DNA of 13,357 bases from Sphingomonadales bacterium UBA658 (lineage in GTDB: Bacteria > Pseudomonadota > Alphaproteobacteria > Sphingomonadales > Sphingomonadaceae), in contig DBOA01000212.1 of assembly GCA_002299195.1 (NCBI GenBank), positions 1 through 13,357 of the forward strand, written 5' to 3'. Below the pieces are notes generated by a model. The model did not search any database. It was not told where the DNA came from and worked only from the letters and a program-made list of their open reading frames with translations. Positions 13,178 to 13,357 of this stretch are shown here, piece after piece (position 1 is the first letter of the stretch; each line of letters starts with the position of its first letter). The translations under genes and the position numbers were made by a program.

Positions 13178-13357
13178 TGATATGGCGGGGCAGTGGGGCT
13201 TATTTGGTCGCTTGCGGAGCAGCGGCGCTCGACCGCCGACGATGGCGGAAATCGTCAAGGCGAGCCGATTTATATCTTTTTGATGAGATAAAGGCTTGCA
13301 AGCGCGCCCAAAGTTCGGCTATCGGCCCGCAGGCAGTTGGCGAGCCGGTCAGGGCCT

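Overview
The window reads as a chromosomal segment of an alphaproteobacterium, most likely a member of the Sphingomonadales. Pointers to this are the sphingomonad-style small squalene/phytoene-synthase-like gene directly behind pdhB, the EF-hand protein with a Cys-x-Cys end, the moderately GC-rich codon use, and a TGAAC/TTTCAG inverted repeat of the kind I recall being scattered through sphingomonad genomes. The assignment is from memory of protein families, not from a search. I see no phage, transposase, tRNA, rRNA, CRISPR or secretion genes; this is housekeeping DNA with a few lineage-specific genes.

Layout. Positions 1-2114 (+): the end of pdhB (pyruvate dehydrogenase E1 beta), a squalene/phytoene-synthase-family protein without the Asp-rich catalytic motif, and a secreted EF-hand protein whose signal peptide and body lie in different frames. 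On the minus strand, trmFO (2111-3448) converges on the EF-hand gene so tightly that both TAA stops share one TTAA. A non-coding stretch (3449-3760) ends in a REP-like inverted repeat that runs into the start of a YhhN/TMEM86-type membrane protein (3761-4474, +).

Positions 4680-9386 hold three minus-strand genes: an SDR oxidoreductase, gyrA (GTG start), and a DUF3089 alpha/beta hydrolase whose ATG overlaps the gyrA stop by four bases. A consensus DnaA box and a perfect 12-bp palindrome lie in the gap just upstream of gyrA. Divergent from the SDR gene is a secreted tetratricopeptide-like protein (9520-10851, +) with a recognisable promoter. It converges on an Lrp/AsnC regulator (10901-11377, -), and the two share a strong bidirectional terminator. 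The Lrp promoter has an AT-rich palindrome lying exactly between its -35 and -10 boxes.

The right end (11535-13177, +) is one sensor-histidine-kinase-like gene broken by an in-frame TAA and by a -1 frameshift in a GGGG run. The EF-hand gene makes a second broken gene. Each lesion is one or very few bases, so they are either real recent pseudogenization or sequence errors. The genes do not form one pathway: they cover central carbon metabolism, tRNA modification, DNA topology, envelope or periplasmic proteins, and amino-acid-responsive regulation. I found no convincing novel multi-gene system. The best leads are the broken genes, the gyrA upstream region, the Lrp operator candidate and the repeat at the YhhN start.
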